A stretch of DNA of 64,000 nt from an uncultured Cyclobacteriaceae bacterium (GCA_943788235.1 CALSPM010000002.1:719983-783982), one strand, 5' to 3'. Shown: positions 1 through 8,754, counted from the stretch's first letter. Numbers and translations are program-made. Notes: generated by a model from the letters alone, not told the origin.

Positions 1-537
1 GGTACGGTCGGGTATGCTATACTCAGCAATCACTCCATTGGCCCAATTCTGCTACCTCATTTGAAGAAAATGGATTGGCCGAAGGGTGTTTCAGTTGATG
101 AGCTTAACTGGGGGCCTATTGCCGTAGTTCAACAATTTGAGGCCTTAGAAATTGCCTATGATAGAGTAGTATTGCTTGTAGCAATAGAAAGATCTCATAG
201 GAAAATCGGCGAAATAAATATTTTCCAATGGAAGGGTGAGCTACCTGATGAAAAACAAATACAAGCTTGTATTGGAGATGCCGCAACTGGTGTAATCTCC
301 GTTGAAAATTTATTAGTTATTGGAGAATATTTTAAAATATGGCCAAAAGAAGTATTTTTAGTGGACGTAGAGCCAGGTCCTGAGGTGGCGGGGGAAAATC
401 TTACAACTGAAGTAGCGGAGAATGTTCCGGATATTTTGAAATTGGTGCAACATCTTGCCGTTGAAGGGACTGATGATACTGACCTAGTAGATATATTGAG
501 AGGAAATGAATTGTTTAATGAAGAACTCAACGCATGA
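1..537 (+). CDS. HybD-type hydrogenase maturation protease homologue, 5'-truncated, metal ligands lost
   Basis: The frame is open from base 1, so the true start lies left of the window. The fold of [NiFe]-hydrogenase maturation endopeptidases, which clip the C-terminus of the large subunit after nickel insertion, is recognisable: a GYAILSNHSIG segment in place of the GN-x-L-x-x-D-[DE]-x-x-G loop, a LLVAIERSH strand in place of the D-A strand, and WPKEVFLVDVEPG near the end. Against E. coli HybD my manual alignment puts His where Glu16 should be, Val for Asp62 and Gly for His93, so all three nickel ligands appear absent. It overlaps the next gene by 4 bp (ATGA), which implies co-transcription. 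It may be a non-catalytic chaperone or scaffold derived from the protease. The family is clear; the function is inference. Confidence 0.7.
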   Translation, partial: GTVGYAILSNHSIGPILLPHLKKMDWPKGVSVDELNWGPIAVVQQFEALEIAYDRVVLLVAIERSHRKIGEINIFQWKGELPDEKQIQACIGDAATGVISVENLLVIGEYFKIWPKEVFLVDVEPGPEVAGENLTTEVAENVPDILKLVQHLAVEGTDDTDLVDILRGNELFNEELNA

Positions 538-932
538 AGGCAAGTGATATAGAGAAATCACCTTTACGTACCATGTTCTGGCGAGATGAAATCCTGCAAG
601 TGATGTATTGGATGGATGGTGAAAATTTCGGCAACTGGATTCCTGCAAAGCAAATACTTACTTTGTTAAACACCAATTCTCACAACTTACTTTATCATCT
701 GACAAAATTAACAGCAGAAGGGTATTTAGAATTTGAGGGGGAACCATTGGAAGAAACTTCCTTGATATGTCTTTCGGAAATGGGTAAGAAAGAAGCAGGG
801 GGGCGTTTTTCAGAGGCTTTTCAAGGTTTGCAGAAGGCGGGACATGGAGAATGTGGACCAGATTGTGAATTCTGCTATGGAACTGACGGAGTGAAATTGG
901 ATAACTGCGTTCACAATTGCGATCATCACTAG
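534..932 (+). CDS. Winged-helix-like protein with Cys/His-rich C-terminus, hydrogenase cluster
   Basis: A 132-residue protein. The first ~80 residues look like a winged helix (WIPAKQILTLLNTNSHNLLYHL resembles a recognition-helix segment, followed by LTAEGYLEFEGEPL as a wing). The C-terminus carries HGECGPDCEFC and then C-x3-C-x-HH, six Cys/His positions suited to binding a metal such as Ni, Zn or an Fe-S cluster. It overlaps the preceding protease homologue by 4 bp and is followed 1 bp later by the next gene, so it belongs to a tight accessory operon. It could be a metal-sensing regulator or a maturation factor. The fold assignment is by eye; no specific family name is claimed. Confidence 0.6.
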   Translation: MKASDIEKSPLRTMFWRDEILQVMYWMDGENFGNWIPAKQILTLLNTNSHNLLYHLTKLTAEGYLEFEGEPLEETSLICLSEMGKKEAGGRFSEAFQGLQKAGHGECGPDCEFCYGTDGVKLDNCVHNCDHH

Positions 933-933
933 T

Positions 934-1293
934 ATGGAACCAGTCTACTATAGCAATAAAGAATTCATCGAAATATTACAGGATATAGACGACATGATCG
1001 AAGAGGCAGAAAAGTCTCCGTTTCAGCAGTCGAAAGATTTGACCAAATCCATTTTGAAACATTTTGACTTAGTGCACAGAGAGCCACTATCTCGTATGAT
1101 GAAAATGATCGAAAACGATTATCCCGATTTGAGGTCAAAGTTAGAAACAGATTATACAATAAAAACTATGTTCAGATTGTACGACTTGATAGAAGGTGAT
1201 ATTATAAAAAGTCCGGCAGCTGTTCCAAACAACTTTATTCCAGTTGAGGATGTGGGTTATTTTCCTACCATCATCAATCCAAAAAAGAGTTGA
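934..1293 (+). CDS. Helical protein resembling the N-terminal domain of hydrogenase-cluster NifU-like proteins
   Basis: A 119-residue, mostly helical, acidic protein. Its core (ILKHFDLVHREPLSRMM, then a run ending TMFRLYDLIEGD) matches the helical pattern I know from the N-terminal part of NifU-family proteins encoded in high-affinity [NiFe]-hydrogenase clusters, where a conserved L-H-[GR]-E-x-L-x-R-[ML] is followed by L-x-x-D-x-x-x-x-x-[LM]-L-x-L-[HY]-[GD]-L. The C-terminal Nfu Fe-S scaffold domain with its C-x-x-C is missing, so this would be the helical domain alone. It begins 1 bp after the preceding stop, and a stem-loop follows. The likely role is in assembly of the hydrogenase or its Fe-S clusters; this is inference. 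Confidence 0.5.
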   Translation: MEPVYYSNKEFIEILQDIDDMIEEAEKSPFQQSKDLTKSILKHFDLVHREPLSRMMKMIENDYPDLRSKLETDYTIKTMFRLYDLIEGDIIKSPAAVPNNFIPVEDVGYFPTIINPKKS

Positions 1294-1310
1294 ATTCGCC
1301 TGATCTTTTC

Positions 1311-1347
1311 ATAGATGTTTTCAAAAACCATCTATAAACTTTTTATT
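1311..1347 (+). terminator. Stem-loop with T-rich tail after the accessory operon
   Basis: ATAGATG at 1311-1317 pairs perfectly with CATCTAT at 1329-1335. The stem is extended by TTTT/AAAA with a bulge, and a T-rich stretch follows to about 1350. It lies 17 bp after the stop of the 119-residue gene and before the next protease gene. It could attenuate rather than end transcription, because the following gene is on the same strand. Confidence 0.4.
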
Positions 1348-1387
1348 TTTTGACAGTTTTTATGAGGAGTTATAATATCAAAGACTT

Positions 1388-1900
1388 ATGAAAAAACCTA
1401 CCGTTCTCATAGCAGGTATTGGTAACGAGCTAAGACAGGACGATGCATTTGGGATGGAGTTTGTCAAGCAATATGCAAATGAGAAAATTCCTGAGTGGGT
1501 AAAAATCATGGAAGTTGGTATTGGCGGAATTCACTTAGTTCAGGAATTACATTCCGGATACGATATACTGATCATGGTAGATGCAGTCGATTGGGGGAAC
1601 AAACCTGGTAAGGTTGAATTTCAGGAAGTTGAATCCATTAGTGACATCACAGAAATGCCTGTTTTTGAAAAACGAACATTTTTGGCTGACATGCATTATA
1701 CAAATCCCACAAGAGCATTGATGCTTGCAAAAGCTTTAAATGTACTGCCAGAAAAAGTATTCATTTTGGGTTGTCAATCTGCCCAGCATGATGATTTTGC
1801 AATCGGAATGAGTAAGCCAGTCATCGCTGCTATCCCTAAAGCAGTTTGCCTGTTACAAAAATGGTTGGCTTCTACTCAGTTAGAAGTAATTAAAAAATAG
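1388..1900 (+). CDS. Hydrogenase maturation protease (HybD/HyaD-type), intact metal site
   Basis: A 170-residue protein of normal family length. It has GIGNELRQDDAFG (residues 11-22, with Asp19 at the position of HybD Glu16), VDAVDWG (Asp65, matching Asp62) and DMHYTNP (His103, matching His93), so the nickel-sensing triad is complete. The enzyme removes the C-terminal extension of the [NiFe]-hydrogenase large subunit once the cofactor is loaded. It is separated from the upstream accessory genes by 94 bp holding a stem-loop. The intact triad contrasts with the degenerate homologue at the left edge, so this copy is probably the catalytic one. The hydrogenase structural genes are presumably just left of the window. 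Confidence 0.9.
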   Translation: MKKPTVLIAGIGNELRQDDAFGMEFVKQYANEKIPEWVKIMEVGIGGIHLVQELHSGYDILIMVDAVDWGNKPGKVEFQEVESISDITEMPVFEKRTFLADMHYTNPTRALMLAKALNVLPEKVFILGCQSAQHDDFAIGMSKPVIAAIPKAVCLLQKWLASTQLEVIKK

Positions 1901-1926
1901 AATTGCATTTCAGACGACACAGGCAC

Positions 1927-2697
1927 TTAATTCAGTTCAAGTGTTTGAACAAATACCTCCATGGCCTTTACCACTTTAGCATCCTTATCATAATCCATTA
2001 TGGATACGCCCTTTAAGTCAGCGTCCGTAACTTGCTCATCAAAAGGTAAAATTACGGCAATAGGTAAGTTTATCTTTTTACAAAACTCACGTATCGCTTG
2101 TTCTTCTTCTGCATTTCTCACCTTATTGGCAATTGCTTCAACATTTACTATGCCCAACTGATTAGCCATATCTGCAAATCTTCCAGCTGCTTCCAATGAT
2201 CGGTAGTAAGGTTCTACAACGGAATACATCTTGTCAACATATTGGGAAGTACCTCGCTTCATGTGTTCCAATGAGGCCTCCGTATCGACAACCATAATTT
2301 GTTCTTCTTCGTGAGCAAGAGCAGAATGTATCAATTCTCTGACCACCGTATGAGAGCCGCACATGCAGCCAGTCCCAGCTTTTTCAGGTTTACCGATCAT
2401 TAGCAACGAGACATTGTCAGGAGCTTTCTGACCGTAGGTGTCTAATATCTCCTGAAAGGGCATTTTAACCTGAAATTTCCACTTTCCTTCCGATTCTTCA
2501 ATTCGTTCAATAATATCCGTGCTTAGGGCTTTTGGCATTTCAGCCTCTTTATCAATACCTAAAACTACCGATAAATTGGGATTAGGGTCTCCATCAATTG
2601 CCAAAACTGCATTTCCATTTTTACCAAGTACCCGACATAGGGTGCCGCTGATTGTTGTTTTCCCAACTCCTCCTTTTCCAGCAATTGCTATTTTCAT
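1927..2697 (-). CDS. CooC-type nickel-insertion ATPase
   Basis: A 256-residue MinD/NifH-like ATPase. The deviant Walker A GKGGVGKTT is at residues 7-15, DGDPNPN at 36-41, and a C-x-C motif (Cys111, Cys113 in GTGCMCGSH) lies at nearly the same position as the Cys112/Cys114 nickel-binding pair of Carboxydothermus CooC1. VVDTEAS is the switch-II-like segment. CooC proteins use ATP to load nickel into carbon monoxide dehydrogenase, but no such enzyme is encoded here. The gene is third in a minus-strand operon after the TonB receptor and lipoprotein and converges on the hydrogenase protease gene (26 bp apart). A nickel-delivery role for the hydrogenase is the simplest inference. Confidence 0.85.
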   Translation of the reverse strand: MKIAIAGKGGVGKTTISGTLCRVLGKNGNAVLAIDGDPNPNLSVVLGIDKEAEMPKALSTDIIERIEESEGKWKFQVKMPFQEILDTYGQKAPDNVSLLMIGKPEKAGTGCMCGSHTVVRELIHSALAHEEEQIMVVDTEASLEHMKRGTSQYVDKMYSVVEPYYRSLEAAGRFADMANQLGIVNVEAIANKVRNAEEEQAIREFCKKINLPIAVILPFDEQVTDADLKGVSIMDYDKDAKVVKAMEVFVQTLELN

Positions 2698-2742
2698 AAT
2701 ATTAAATTTTAAGATAGAACTCTAATAAACTTTTATGCATCA

Positions 2743-3597
2743 TCATTGTACTCCAGCTATGCTAAACAGTTCATCTGCCATTTCAAGATCAAACTCCATA
2801 CTTTCGTTAATGTAAACCGTTTTTATATAGCCAATTTCATTATCAATACTCACTCCATAAACGGAACGTTTTTCTCCTAACCTGATGCCAGCAACTTCTT
2901 GCCATGTTATATATTTAGTATAACTTTTTCCGCTACCATAATCAAGAAAATTACCAACGGGACGTCCATTATCGATATTAAAATAATAGTGCCAGTTATG
3001 AAATCCAGCCGAACTTCCGGCCCCTGGTTCATAATTAACATTGACAGAATTTACAATTTGTCCATGACTAAGCGTATCAATTTCCTCATTTTTGAAAATC
3101 ACGCCTGGGTCCGCCAGTTTAAATGGCATAAACATCACATAATGAGACCCGAAAGAAGTGTTCCAGGCTTCATTAATATCTTTGTCTTCAGCAGAACGCT
3201 GACCATCAATTAACATCCATGCTTCTTCCCCATTATTAATTATTACGTAATCGTGACCGTCCATGTTCCAAGTTAATCTTGCCTGAAAACGTGGCTGCAA
3301 ACGATATTGATGTAATTGCCTTACCTCACGCAGCATAGTTCCAGTCGAGTCATAGTGCTGAATAACTTTATGAAAAGAAAATGTTTGCTTTTTCTGATAG
3401 TTCTCCCATCCACCTGACACAGTTATGGCTTTTTTCACAATGTCTCCAATTGCATCATTGGGTAATAGTTTCAGAGAAGCTGCTTCATTTAAACCCGCAG
3501 CGGAGGGTAATTTCTCCTCCATGATTTTTTTAGGTGTGCAAGATTGTATAACAATCAATGATCCAACGACAATTAAAAGAATAAAATTTCGTATCAC
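2743..3597 (-). CDS. Secreted lipoprotein, paralogue of the 5861 gene (DUF6503-like)
   Basis: I prefer a GTG start at 3597, which gives a compact lipoprotein signal (hydrophobic FILLIVVGSLIVIQ then Cys); an in-frame TTG at 3618 would add seven residues. The body has VSGGWENYQKKQTFSF, a DGHDYVIINNGEEAWM strand and FMPFKLADPGVIF. The protein at 5861-6835 has AAGGMETWANITHGQ and SMPFKLADNGVIA in the same order, so the two are paralogues with a probable lipid- or ligand-binding beta fold. The gene lies between the TonB receptor (stop 22 bp upstream) and the CooC gene (46 bp downstream), so it probably works with the receptor at the outer membrane. The function is unknown. Confidence 0.7.
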   Translation of the reverse strand: MIRNFILLIVVGSLIVIQSCTPKKIMEEKLPSAAGLNEAASLKLLPNDAIGDIVKKAITVSGGWENYQKKQTFSFHKVIQHYDSTGTMLREVRQLHQYRLQPRFQARLTWNMDGHDYVIINNGEEAWMLIDGQRSAEDKDINEAWNTSFGSHYVMFMPFKLADPGVIFKNEEIDTLSHGQIVNSVNVNYEPGAGSSAGFHNWHYYFNIDNGRPVGNFLDYGSGKSYTKYITWQEVAGIRLGEKRSVYGVSIDNEIGYIKTVYINESMEFDLEMADELFSIAGVQ

Positions 3598-3618
3598 AAT
3601 ATTTAAACTTATTATCAA

Positions 3619-5766
3619 TTAACGTGAAGCTGCTGCTCCAAAACGGGTTAACAGACTTATATTAAAACTCCTCCCTGGCTCCAAAAACACATTCTGATTA
3701 CCAGGAGCACCTCTGGATACATGGCTTCTATATGCTTCATCTCCAATATTGTTAATTCCAAGCACCAACTTGGTATAGGGAAACTTATCTACCAGATTAT
3801 GTAGATTTAAACCCGCATTAAAATTTATCACCGTATAGCTAGGTGTTTCTATTTCATTTGGGGCAACTTCATTTTGCTCACCTACCAATCGTCCTTCTAG
3901 TTGTGCAAAGAACTTATTGCTATTGCCCCTATATTGAAAACCCACCAAATTATGAAAGGCTGGAATTTGCGACAAGGGATCACCAGTTACCTCGTTAACT
4001 CCTTTTATGTAACTGCCTAAATAATAAAAATGACCAATTGCGTTTGTATTAGCACGTAGTTGCATTTCTACTCCTGTAATCGTTGCCTCGCCAATATTTT
4101 GATTTTGCACTGACTCATTCCCATCTGTTGCATCACCATTAAAATCAATATTTGCGAGTACAAACATGTTCTTTACGAAATTCTGGAAGTAGTTTATCTC
4201 AGCATAAATGACCTTGTTGTCAAATCTTGCCCCAAATTCATAAAATATTCCTTTTTCTGATTCTAAATCAGGATTTGGCACCAAAAAACCTGCTCCAACA
4301 GCCGTGAAATGATATTTGGAAAACAGGTCAGTAGCTCGAAACGAATTTGCCAAGTTCCCTACTATATTTAAGTCATCTAAAACATTATATTTGAGACCAA
4401 GACTTCCTGTAAAAGCATTGTCTTGTGATTCTTTATTATCCTCGTTATATATCCCTGCTATTAAAGGAATTATAAAAGGCTCATCATCGATCGATGTTTT
4501 AACATTGTCATATCTTAATGCCAGAAGCATATCAAATTTATCATTAAAGATAACTTCATTGATGGCAAAGAGTCCTATGCCTTTATAGTAGCTATCAGGT
4601 TGAATCTGTTGATATGGGCTTAGCACTTCGTTAACTTTGACACCAAGTGGATTAAATATTTCCACTTCAAGATCACGAAATGTTCCAATACGATGCTCTT
4701 GGATAAAATCGGCTCCTAACGTCATTTTAGTTTTATCTCCCAGACGTAGTGATGAAAATAGTTTTGCTCCCCAAAATGGTACGTCTACATCCAGTTCTAC
4801 ATCAATCTCACGATTCACATCTTGTGTGTCAGTAAAAAACACATTTGTTCTTTGATTAATGTGTAGTTCTTGCTTCTTGAAAAAGACACGTGCACCGATA
4901 GCCGCTATTCTGTCGGAAACATTCTTGGCATCGTAGCTTATATTTAACGCTTGTTGTATGTCAGGCTCAAACCTTCTATCAATTCTGGGTGGTCCTGGCG
5001 CTCCTAACCCTCCTGGAAATCCGACGTCACTGTTTTTAATGTATTTTCCATTAACGCCAATTCTACTGTTTTCTGAGGGTGAGAACCCAATATTAAAATC
5101 CATATTAACTGTTTCAAACTGGCTATTCTCCACCTCGCCTTCAGGTGTTTGTATGTTGCTGGATTTTCGTGTTCCCCCACCTATCAGAAAGTCTAGACCG
5201 GAGCCTCTTCCTTCAATTTCTGCCCTTGCTCGGGTATGTGCGTTCATCGATTGATGCCCCCCATAGAGGCTTCCACCTAATTTAAAGTCTTTATCATAAC
5301 CTGATTCTGCCTTTCGGGTTACCACATTGACTAAACCACCTACTGCGTCACTTCCCCAAAAAGCAGATGCCGGCCCTTTTATTATTTCTATTCTTTCGAT
5401 CTGATAAAGATCGATTAAACTATATGACCTGATTCTCCCTCCTACAAAAGGATTGCCATCTATTAGCAATGGAGCCCTTTCCCTCGAGAGCCCCCTAATT
5501 ATGGGAGTGCTTGCCAAGCCACCGTCGCTCTGCTTAACTACTCCTGTTTGATATTGCATTGCTTCAACAGGAGTCATGGGCTGGAAATCCTCAATCTGTG
5601 CCTTTGTTACTACGCCTATTGTTAGCGGTAAATCAGATGCCAATTTTTCAGATCTTGATACCTTAATCACAACTTCCTTAAGAGCCTTGGTCCTTAACGA
5701 GTCCTGGGCATTCAACACCAAAGGGCATACTACAATTAAAGTCAATAAGTATTTTGTGGATTTCAT
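3619..5766 (-). CDS. TonB-dependent outer-membrane receptor
   Basis: 715 residues with a signal peptide ending LVLNAQ. A TonB box-like stretch (EVVIKVSRS) precedes a plug domain holding IRGLSRERAPLLIDG and IKGPASAFWGSDAVGG, followed by a beta-barrel ending in an aromatic-poor but typical strand (FNISLLTRFG). Length and plug signatures are standard for siderophore, heme, cobalamin or metal receptors; the substrate cannot be read from sequence. It is first in a minus-strand operon with a lipoprotein and a CooC-type nickel ATPase, which suggests nickel or nickel-complex import. The promoter must lie in the 94 bp shared with the divergent gene at 5861. Confidence 0.9.
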   Translation of the reverse strand: MKSTKYLLTLIVVCPLVLNAQDSLRTKALKEVVIKVSRSEKLASDLPLTIGVVTKAQIEDFQPMTPVEAMQYQTGVVKQSDGGLASTPIIRGLSRERAPLLIDGNPFVGGRIRSYSLIDLYQIERIEIIKGPASAFWGSDAVGGLVNVVTRKAESGYDKDFKLGGSLYGGHQSMNAHTRARAEIEGRGSGLDFLIGGGTRKSSNIQTPEGEVENSQFETVNMDFNIGFSPSENSRIGVNGKYIKNSDVGFPGGLGAPGPPRIDRRFEPDIQQALNISYDAKNVSDRIAAIGARVFFKKQELHINQRTNVFFTDTQDVNREIDVELDVDVPFWGAKLFSSLRLGDKTKMTLGADFIQEHRIGTFRDLEVEIFNPLGVKVNEVLSPYQQIQPDSYYKGIGLFAINEVIFNDKFDMLLALRYDNVKTSIDDEPFIIPLIAGIYNEDNKESQDNAFTGSLGLKYNVLDDLNIVGNLANSFRATDLFSKYHFTAVGAGFLVPNPDLESEKGIFYEFGARFDNKVIYAEINYFQNFVKNMFVLANIDFNGDATDGNESVQNQNIGEATITGVEMQLRANTNAIGHFYYLGSYIKGVNEVTGDPLSQIPAFHNLVGFQYRGNSNKFFAQLEGRLVGEQNEVAPNEIETPSYTVINFNAGLNLHNLVDKFPYTKLVLGINNIGDEAYRSHVSRGAPGNQNVFLEPGRSFNISLLTRFGAAASR

Positions 5767-5860
5767 AAATCAATTATTCAGATTTAGAAGTTTGCATAAT
5801 ATTAAAATTATTTAAATAAATTAGATAATAAGCAAAATAAATTGAATTATTTATTATATT

Positions 5861-6835
5861 ATGCTTGGATATAATGAATATTTAATCATGGCACAGGAAT
5901 TCAAAAATAAAACTAGAAAAAATATAAAAGAAACAAAAATTTCTTATCCACTAGGTTTTTTGATGGATATGAAGGACACTGTAAGTCCTATTTTGATCAA
6001 GAGAATTCAGATTGTTAATACCCTAATCGCTGTAATCATTTTAAGCGCAGCCACATATCTGGTATGGAACAATTACTTAAGGCCCGCTACAGGAGAGGAA
6101 TTAGTATCTGAAATGATTTCTGCAGCTGGTGGAATGGAAACTTGGGCAAATATAACGCATGGGCAATATGACCGAACGCACAAACTATTTTCAGAAACTG
6201 GAGAAATTTTGAGAGAGCGTGTTGAAACTGTTTATTTCGATAAACGAGAAGGCAATGTGAAGTTCATGGTAGATCATAAAACAGCAGAAGGGTTAGATGT
6301 GATTATAGGTAAGGATAAGGAAGGTTTTTGGGCATTTGAAAATGAGCTGTTCGTGGATGCCAGATCTAAATCGGATGAACTTGGGATGATGTGTGATTCA
6401 AAATTTTGTGCCCCAGACTGTGCAATGGCTATGGCCTTTTACCGTTTTTCTATGCCATTCAAGCTAGCTGATAATGGAGTGATCGCAACAAACGCAGGAA
6501 AAAAAGCTCTTGGATCCGATCAGGCTCAAGTATTAGATATTGGATATGATCAAAAAACCGGCAAAGACCGTTGGGTATTTTATACTGATCTCGAAAATAA
6601 GTTGATCCAAAAGATGGAATACCATCATCACACAGATGACGGTAAAGATCTTCCTGAAGAGTACTTCTGGTCGGACTACAAAGAAGTAGATGGCTTAATG
6701 ATCAGTCATAAATGGACACGCTACTGGAGTAATGGGGAATCTCTTGAAGAGTATACATATTCCAATTTTGATTTTGAAAGCGAGTTGCCTCGCCATTTTG
6801 ATGAGCGTCCCTCAGGGTTAGTCGCTAAGAATTAG
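5861..6835 (+). CDS. Membrane-anchored paralogue of the TonB-operon lipoprotein
   Basis: 324 residues. One transmembrane helix (about residues 50-68, TLIAVIILSAATYLVW) is followed by an exported domain with AAGGMETWANITHG, an RERVETVYFD strand, SMPFKLADNGVIA and a Trp/Tyr-rich C-terminus. A Cys cluster (MMCDSKFCAPDC) near residue 190 has no counterpart in the paralogue at 2743 and could bind a metal. The start is at 5861 or at the ATG at 5888. It is transcribed away from the TonB operon across a 94-bp AT-rich gap, so the two units probably share regulation. Confidence 0.65.
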   Translation: MLGYNEYLIMAQEFKNKTRKNIKETKISYPLGFLMDMKDTVSPILIKRIQIVNTLIAVIILSAATYLVWNNYLRPATGEELVSEMISAAGGMETWANITHGQYDRTHKLFSETGEILRERVETVYFDKREGNVKFMVDHKTAEGLDVIIGKDKEGFWAFENELFVDARSKSDELGMMCDSKFCAPDCAMAMAFYRFSMPFKLADNGVIATNAGKKALGSDQAQVLDIGYDQKTGKDRWVFYTDLENKLIQKMEYHHHTDDGKDLPEEYFWSDYKEVDGLMISHKWTRYWSNGESLEEYTYSNFDFESELPRHFDERPSGLVAKN

Positions 6836-6993
6836 TTTATTCAGAGTAAAAAATATAAGGTTCATTAATAAAAGAATCAATCTAGTTGGATTTCTAATTC
6901 ACAAGAAACCGAACTATATTTCGCTTCTTCTTGTCGATTTTTAAAATTATTGAAACAAATGTGTTTCTCCTTCCCAATATATCATTGAACCAA

Positions 6994-7026
6994 TGTATGT
7001 AGTCAAATAAAAGTAGACTTTTTCAG
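6994..7026. repeat. Solo terminal remnant of the IS3-family element
   Basis: TGTATGTAGTCAAATAAAAG and the following AGACTTTTTCAG match the left end of the complete IS copies at 13383 and 61996 with about two changes. Nothing recognisable from the rest of the element follows, so this is an old deletion scar. It has the same orientation as the intact copies. Confidence 0.75.
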
Positions 7027-7049
7027 AGGGCTTTTTAACTATTTATCTT

Positions 7050-7345
7050 TATAAAATCATTTCTTCCAACGTAGACTTTGGCATCGGGGATAAAGCATTG
7101 TGCGTAGAGCTCATATAAGCCTCTATAAAGCATTCTCCTTCCCGCTAAATAAGAATTATATCCTATACTCATACGTATTCACAATAGCTTTAAAGCTTGC
7201 CTATGGGGAGATTGTATTAGCTCTTCTAAGCTACTCATTAAATGAAAGATGATTAACTACTACCTCGTGTAAAGAAGGAGATGTAGACTCTCCCTGATAC
7301 ACCTCCTCTACCTTCTTGTTGATCTCTGATATAATATCTTCCAAT
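7050..7345 (-). pseudogene. Relic of two overlapping genes; inverted copy at 27076-27300
   Basis: Read on the minus strand, 7345-7231 gives ISEINKKVEEVYQGE and ends in a TAG that overlaps an ATG at 7238. From there MSSLEELIQSPHRQALKLL runs to a TGA, and in the same frame after the stop comes YNSYLAGRRMLYRGLYELY followed by IPDAKVYVGRN. The stop/start overlap is typical of an operon. The same peptides, including the TGA, appear on the plus strand at 27076-27300 at roughly 80% similarity by eye. I do not recognise the family; a mobile-element origin is likely given the surrounding IS scars. Confidence 0.5.
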
Positions 7346-7889
7346 CAATCTCTACCTTTGGATACACTTCTTATTTAGCTCTTTGTTAGCTTCAACTTAA
7401 TATTTTTTGTTGCTTATCTGTATCTATTTGTAACTAACTTATTGATAATCAGTACTACTTCATATATTGTATCGGGAAGTAATCTCTTTTCTTTTTATTG
7501 ATTAAATCCTTCTTATTTAGTTTTTTTAAGTCATTTATTTTCTTTTTACATATTGCTAGTTTTCCTATTATTCCCATATATTTGTTGTTAGAAACAGATT
7601 TATATAGTCAAAGAAAAATTATACAACACACCCACAAAGACTCTGAGAGAGGCTTATTTAAGCGGAGGCTAATTATCCGTTTTGATTACTTTTGAAATAT
7701 GAGAAAATTCTTAATACTGCTTAAAGAATTTATCTTTTTAGATTGCCCCAAATAATCAATTCTTCTCTAACATCGCGCAAACTATGAGAACCTCAGGACC
7801 TAAATTTTAATTGTTTCAATCTACTTTTCCTCTTGCGTTTAATAAGAACTAAATAGGTTTGGACAAATAAGTATCTACTGAATTAATGA
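7346..7889. other. Gene-poor AT-rich stretch
   Basis: No convincing gene is present. A 65-codon plus-strand frame at 7498-7695 is Phe/Ile-rich and low in complexity, as expected from AT-rich DNA. The minus strand continues as a degenerate extension of the relic at 7050-7345, with several stops. Confidence 0.4.
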
Positions 7890-8567
7890 ATGGATAAATC
7901 TCTAGAAAGGACGTTAAAACAAGCATGCGAACAAAAGTTTAAAATTTCTTTACTAGAAATGAAAGACTGCTGTGTAACTAATAAGGATTATATGTTAGTG
8001 AAGTTTGATGATAAGATTTTTCTAGTCATAGATTGTAACTCATATCATAAAATAGTAGAGACCACTCTGGTTGAAGCAGAAGATAGTTATATAAGAATTT
8101 CATGGAATGTTTTAGTGAACTCTGAGATTGATTATTTCCATTATAACCCAACCTATAGAGGTGTTTTGTGGCAATCATTAGATAGATTGGAGCGTGAATT
8201 CATTCAACATAAAATGCCTCTTGGGAAAGTAAAAGAGGATGTTTATTGGGAAGCAATTTATTCAAATCCAGTAGTTTACCAGAAGGCTTTAAAGGCTCTT
8301 TATAATACTTTTCCTAATAAAGATAAACTCGTTAATGACATTGTTCGAATTGGCTTCAATGAAAATTGTGAAGATCTTTTAATTAACTGTAAAAAAATTG
8401 ATAGGATTGAAGTCTTTACAAGAAGTATTCAATTCAATGGCAATTTATTGATGACTTTTGGTAACCGAAAACCTGATATGGATGAACACTTTATTGATTT
8501 TTATAGTACGGCAGGGTCCAGGTATCAACATTTGTATGATTATCTAATAAAAGAGAGACAGAAGTAA
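7890..8567 (+). CDS. Hypothetical protein
   Basis: 225 residues, intact, with no signal peptide or membrane helix. I do not recognise the family. It begins MDKSLERTLKQACEQKF, contains two Cys-containing strands (KDCCVTNKDYMLVKF and FLVIDCNSY) and ends in a charged helix (YLIKERQK). The even mix of charged and aromatic residues suggests a real soluble protein. It stands alone in a zone of IS scars and pseudogenes, so it may be horizontally acquired cargo. Confidence 0.55.
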   Translation: MDKSLERTLKQACEQKFKISLLEMKDCCVTNKDYMLVKFDDKIFLVIDCNSYHKIVETTLVEAEDSYIRISWNVLVNSEIDYFHYNPTYRGVLWQSLDRLEREFIQHKMPLGKVKEDVYWEAIYSNPVVYQKALKALYNTFPNKDKLVNDIVRIGFNENCEDLLINCKKIDRIEVFTRSIQFNGNLLMTFGNRKPDMDEHFIDFYSTAGSRYQHLYDYLIKERQK

Positions 8568-8754
8568 AATTTTAGTAGTGAGGAGGCGATTGGAACCCTA
8601 ACATCACTAACTGCGAGGAATAAGCCTCCTCAGAAGATTAATATAAGATTATTCAGTACACTCTAACACATACAAAGGCACTTAGAAAGGCTCATTTTAG
8701 CTGATAGAAATACTTTAATTTAGTTTTAAGTAATTAAACGAGCCTAGCTAAAAC

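Noticed and set aside
7498-7695. 65-codon Phe/Ile-rich plus-strand frame
   Set aside because: Low-complexity translation of AT-rich DNA with no start context or family pattern.
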